Below are positions 6,417 through 8,751 of a stretch of DNA of 8,751 nucleotides, piece after piece. The DNA comes from Pseudomonadota bacterium (GTDB lineage: Bacteria > Desulfobacterota > BSN033 > WVXP01 > G020346125). A program made the translations under genes and the position numbers. The notes below the pieces were generated by a model. The model was not told the origin of the DNA, ran no database searches, and saw nothing but the letters and a program-made list of their open reading frames with translations. Where the stretch lies: the NCBI GenBank assembly GCA_030608745.1, contig JAUWDQ010000108.1, positions 1 to 8,751 of the forward strand, written 5' to 3'. The stretch's first letter is position 1; each line of letters starts with the position of its first letter.

Positions 6417-6589
6417 CTCCCTCGAACATCGGACGAGGTGTGGAGGATCCACTCATAGGAGGAGACATCGAGATTTCGGGGACTGCAAAGGCCATGAGTC
6501 GATTCTTCGACATACGGGCTCATAATCGCCACGTCCTTGGCAGTCCTGCGTCCATGGGCTTTCCGATTGAGGGGTTCAAAGGAAAATGA
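6410..6589 (+). CDS. Doubtful small ORF (59 codons) ahead of the M48 protease gene
   Basis: An open frame runs from ATG 6410 to a TGA at 6587-6589, which overlaps the ATG of the protease gene in an ATGA arrangement typical of coupled genes. The peptide begins MNAPSNIGRGVEDPLIGGDI and ends GFPIEGFKGK. It is soluble, with no membrane segment or cysteine, and I do not recognise it. Against it: the first ATG is buried in the hairpin stem with no properly spaced ribosome binding site, and the length is within chance. An internal ATG at 6494 would give a 31-residue version. It may simply be leader sequence of the protease gene. Confidence 0.22.
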   Translation: MNAPSNIGRGVEDPLIGGDIEISGTAKAMSRFFDIRAHNRHVLGSPASMGFPIEGFKGK

Positions 6590-8007
6590 TGGTGAAGAAG
6601 AAAGGGCATAAATGGCGCATTATTATGGCAGCCCTCTTCTTGCTCTACGGTTGCGAGGGGGCCATATTGAGATCCAGCTCACCCAATGCGTATGCATCAT
6701 TATCGGTGGAAAAGGAAAAGGAGATGGGGCGGAGGTTGGTTCTCCAGATAGAGAAAGAATTGGATATCATCCGGGATCCCACCGTTCAGCAGTATGTAGA
6801 TAGGATAGGAAACCGAATCCTTCCTCAGATTGGTCATACTCCTTACGAATTTCACTTTTATGTCGTGAAGAGCCCCGATCCCAACGCCTTTGCCATTCCG
6901 GGGGGACATATTTTCATAGGCAGCGGGCTCATCATCATGGCCTCTTCGGAAGATGAGGTGGCGGGTGTTGTGGGTCATGAGATTGGCCATATCAAGGCCA
7001 GGCATATCGCCCAGAGGATTGAAAGGTCGAAGAAATTGAGTTTGGTAACTCTAGCGGGGATTTTGGCCGGGGTAATTATAGGTGGAAAGGCTACAGGGGC
7101 GATGACGATGGGCTCTGTTGCTGCAGGCCAGGCTCTGGCATTGAAATATAGCCGCGAGGATGAAAGGGAGGCGGACCAATTGGGATTTCAGTATCTGACC
7201 AAAGCGGGCTATAGTGGGTGGGGGCTGGTGTCCTTTTTGAAGAAAATGCATCGGATGAGCTTTCAATCCTCCGGAAGCCCTCCGAGTTACCTTTCGACTC
7301 ATCCGGGTACCGAGGACCGAATCAGCTATCTCTTGGGGATGTTGCGGGGTTCCCCTGCAAGAGGCCTGAAGGGGAATGGAAAAGACCTGAGACGCGTCCA
7401 GGCCATACTTTTTGTGGAAGAGAGGCAAGCCCAAACTGCGGTAAATCATTTTCAATCCATTCTGAAGGGGAATCCAAATGATTTGGACGCCTTCTACGGC
7501 CTCGCCTTAGCCCACAAAAAAATGGGGAGGATCGATCTCGCCATCGGGGAACTTGAACGAGCAAGGCAATTATCTCCCAAGGATGGAGGGGTCCTACGGG
7601 AGTTGGGCACCTGTTATTTCTTACGTGGAAGGTTGGATGATGCGGTCTCCGTCCTGAGGGAATCGCTGGTTATACATCCCGAAGACGGTCTCAGTCTCTA
7701 TTACATGGGACGGGCTTATCAGGAAAAGGGTAATTTAGAAGCTTCCCTGGATGCTTACCTGAGGGCAAAGGAGATTAATCCAGACATTGTCGACCTCTAT
7801 TACAGCCTGGCAATGGTTTATGGCAAAAGGGGTGATGGCTGCAATTCTCACCGAAATTTCAGCACCTACTTCAGCAGGCGGGGGGAGGTCAAACCCGCCT
7901 TGATCCACCTGAGAAAGGCCTTAAAATACTGCGAAGAGGAAGAGGAGATCCAAAAGGAGATTCGGCGGCTAAAAAAGGCCTTAAAGGATGAAACGGGGGA
8001 AAGGTGA
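6586..8007 (+). CDS. bepA: BepA-like M48 metalloprotease with C-terminal TPR repeats
   Basis: Probable periplasmic zinc protease, 473 residues, with the two-part plan of E. coli BepA/YfgC (487 residues), which assists or degrades outer-membrane proteins such as LptD during assembly. An N-terminal export signal (about 5-22) ends LLYGC, a possible though imperfect lipobox with Cys23. The M48 domain has HEIGH (131-135, ligands H131 and H135, catalytic E132), SREDEREAD (third ligand probably Glu193) and STHPGTEDRI (His239, matching the regulatory His246 of BepA). A Gly/Ala-rich hydrophobic segment lies at 152-185, as in the family. From about residue 279, four or five TPR units run to 440 (for example LDAFYGLALAHKKMGRIDLA), then a charged helix. 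AAAGGA (6578-6583) is too close to ATG 6586; the second ATG (6589) or GTG 6592 may be the true start. Confidence 0.9.
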   Translation: MMVKKKGHKWRIIMAALFLLYGCEGAILRSSSPNAYASLSVEKEKEMGRRLVLQIEKELDIIRDPTVQQYVDRIGNRILPQIGHTPYEFHFYVVKSPDPNAFAIPGGHIFIGSGLIIMASSEDEVAGVVGHEIGHIKARHIAQRIERSKKLSLVTLAGILAGVIIGGKATGAMTMGSVAAGQALALKYSREDEREADQLGFQYLTKAGYSGWGLVSFLKKMHRMSFQSSGSPPSYLSTHPGTEDRISYLLGMLRGSPARGLKGNGKDLRRVQAILFVEERQAQTAVNHFQSILKGNPNDLDAFYGLALAHKKMGRIDLAIGELERARQLSPKDGGVLRELGTCYFLRGRLDDAVSVLRESLVIHPEDGLSLYYMGRAYQEKGNLEASLDAYLRAKEINPDIVDLYYSLAMVYGKRGDGCNSHRNFSTYFSRRGEVKPALIHLRKALKYCEEEEEIQKEIRRLKKALKDETGER

Positions 8008-8077
8008 ATCGACCGATTAATTGAGATATCCCCTTGAGTTGGGAATTTTTGCTATATTTTTAAGAAAGAGGCCTTCG

Positions 8078-8668
8078 ATGAAAAGAGAAATTTACCTTCT
8101 TCTCCTGTTTTTTATTATCGTTTCGTTTTCCACCTCTTCTTGGGGATCGGCGGGGGAGGAATATGAAGAGAAGTTCCGTGCTCAAGGAAAGAGGCTCACC
8201 GTCGACTGGGGTCTATTCGATTCCATTGAACAAAGCGAGAGGCTCGAGAGGCAATTGAAGGTTTTATGGGAGATCTTCAGGAAACATAGAAGGGAATTTC
8301 GGCTCACCGCGAGAATTCAAATCACAAGATCGGCCGATTTCCTCTCCCTTTCCGATGAGATCAAGAAGGATAATGACCTGTTGCGGATAACCCTTTCCCG
8401 CACCGGAAATTCCATCATTTCCCAGAAGAAAATCTTGAAAACCCTACGGAGTAGGCCTTTCTTCTATTTCACCAAGGAAATATTAAAATACAAGCGAAGA
8501 AAGGTAGTGCGCGATTTGGGGAGGGAGGGTTACTACTACGAGGAAGATGGAGAGGTAAAGTATGCCGCAGTGGATACGGTTGAACTCTTACAAAAAAAGG
8601 AGGAGAACGAAAGATATATTGAGGAGGAGAGGAGGAAGGAAAGGGAGAGGGAGTTATTGGGGGAGTGA
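8078..8668 (+). CDS. Exported charged protein of unknown function
   Basis: A 196-residue protein I cannot place in a family. The ATG at 8078 is chosen over an in-frame TTG 19 codons upstream because AAAGAGG (8065-8071) lies six bases before it and because the protein then begins with a clean signal peptide: KRE, a hydrophobic core (about 5-18) and a likely cleavage site after GSA (25). The mature part is hydrophilic and strongly charged, with a motif-free middle (about 40-150), the tyrosine cluster GYYYEEDGEVKYAA (151-164) and a Glu/Arg/Lys-rich C-terminal helix (about 168-194), probably coiled coil. It follows the protease gene by 70 bp on the same strand, so co-transcription and a periplasmic role are plausible but unproven. 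No cysteines or catalytic motifs are visible in the mature part. Confidence 0.75.
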   Translation: MKREIYLLLLFFIIVSFSTSSWGSAGEEYEEKFRAQGKRLTVDWGLFDSIEQSERLERQLKVLWEIFRKHRREFRLTARIQITRSADFLSLSDEIKKDNDLLRITLSRTGNSIISQKKILKTLRSRPFFYFTKEILKYKRRKVVRDLGREGYYYEEDGEVKYAAVDTVELLQKKEENERYIEEERRKERERELLGE

Positions 8669-8684
8669 GATACGGTTGTCATAT

Positions 8685-8709
8685 TGCCCAAGGGGCATCA
8701 GGCCTTTTT
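8685..8709 (+). terminator. Weak rho-independent terminator candidate
   Basis: TGCCC (8685-8689) and GGGCA (8693-8697) form a 5-bp stem with a 3-base loop, and a run of five T follows at 8705-8709. It sits 16 bases after the stop codon of the exported-protein gene, where a terminator is expected. The stem is short and the T-run starts seven bases after it, so the fit is poor. Confidence 0.25.
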
Positions 8710-8730
8710 GGATAGGAAGGGACCTTTCAT

Positions 8731-8751
8731 TTGGGGAAAATCGTAAGATCT
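8731..8751 (+). CDS. Possible start of a further gene (cut by the window edge)
   Basis: TTG at 8731 opens a frame reading (M)GKIVRS to the right edge, with a purine-rich GGAAGGGA (8715-8722) eight bases upstream that would serve as ribosome binding site. Seven codons cannot show that this is a gene or what it encodes. Confidence 0.15.

Noticed and set aside
6047..6532. Leftward ORF of 161 codons opposite the end of tatC
   Set aside because: It mirrors the tatC coding sequence for most of its length and has no recognisable domain.
8034..8058. TTGAGT and TATATT ahead of the exported-protein gene as a promoter
   Set aside because: The spacer is only 13 bp. As an extended -10 promoter (TGCTATATT) it would start transcription inside the ribosome binding site, leaving almost no leader.
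8591..8599. A_AAA_AAG slippery heptamer in the exported-protein gene
   Set aside because: It is in the phase used for -1 frameshifting, but no stimulatory hairpin is visible and the -1 frame ends after a few codons; A-rich Lys codons explain it.

Overview
The window reads as ordinary chromosomal DNA of a Gram-negative, strictly bacterial lineage, most likely a Desulfobacterota (deltaproteobacterial) relative. The pointers are the mid-length PurL with two PurS-like segments at its N-terminus, a BepA-type periplasmic M48/TPR protease (which implies an outer membrane), a compact tatA-tatC operon, and a hairpin repeat whose ends resemble repeats I remember from deltaproteobacterial genomes. The assignment is inference; no rRNA or tRNA gene lies here to test it.

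Layout. Positions 2-115 (+) probably hold the last codons of an unidentified gene that converges on purL. Positions 130-4953 (-) form a tight three-gene unit, transcribed right to left: a two-TM potassium channel with a cytoplasmic RCK (TrkA-type) domain, an AP-endonuclease-2/sugar phosphate isomerase-like TIM barrel, and PurL (FGAM synthase). Gaps are 15 and 39 bp. Positions 4954-5260 are a 307-bp divergent intergenic region holding a hairpin repeat with inverted ends (4981-5121), a leftward promoter, a short palindrome over its -35 box, and a rightward promoter. Positions 5261-6374 (+) encode TatA and TatC with an 8-bp overlap. A 211-bp gap follows, with a perfect 8-bp hairpin and a doubtful 59-codon ORF. 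Positions 6586-8007 (+) encode a BepA-like metalloprotease with a TPR tail, and 8078-8668 (+) an exported, highly charged protein of unknown function. The last 80 bp hold a weak terminator candidate and perhaps the start of another gene.

How the genes fit together. The rightward genes share a cell-envelope theme: Tat exports folded proteins, the M48/TPR protease would do quality control in the periplasm, and the last protein carries a signal peptide. The leftward genes are a mixed cytoplasmic and inner-membrane set; only purL has a clear pathway, the fourth step of de novo purine synthesis. PurL here lacks a glutaminase domain, so a separate PurQ must be encoded elsewhere.

I see no CRISPR array, transposase, phage gene or toxin-antitoxin pair. 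The most unusual structure is the repeat at 4981-5121. If the predicted leftward promoter is right, the repeat is transcribed as the leader of the channel-TIM barrel-purL mRNA, where one 3' arm could pair with either of two upstream arms.
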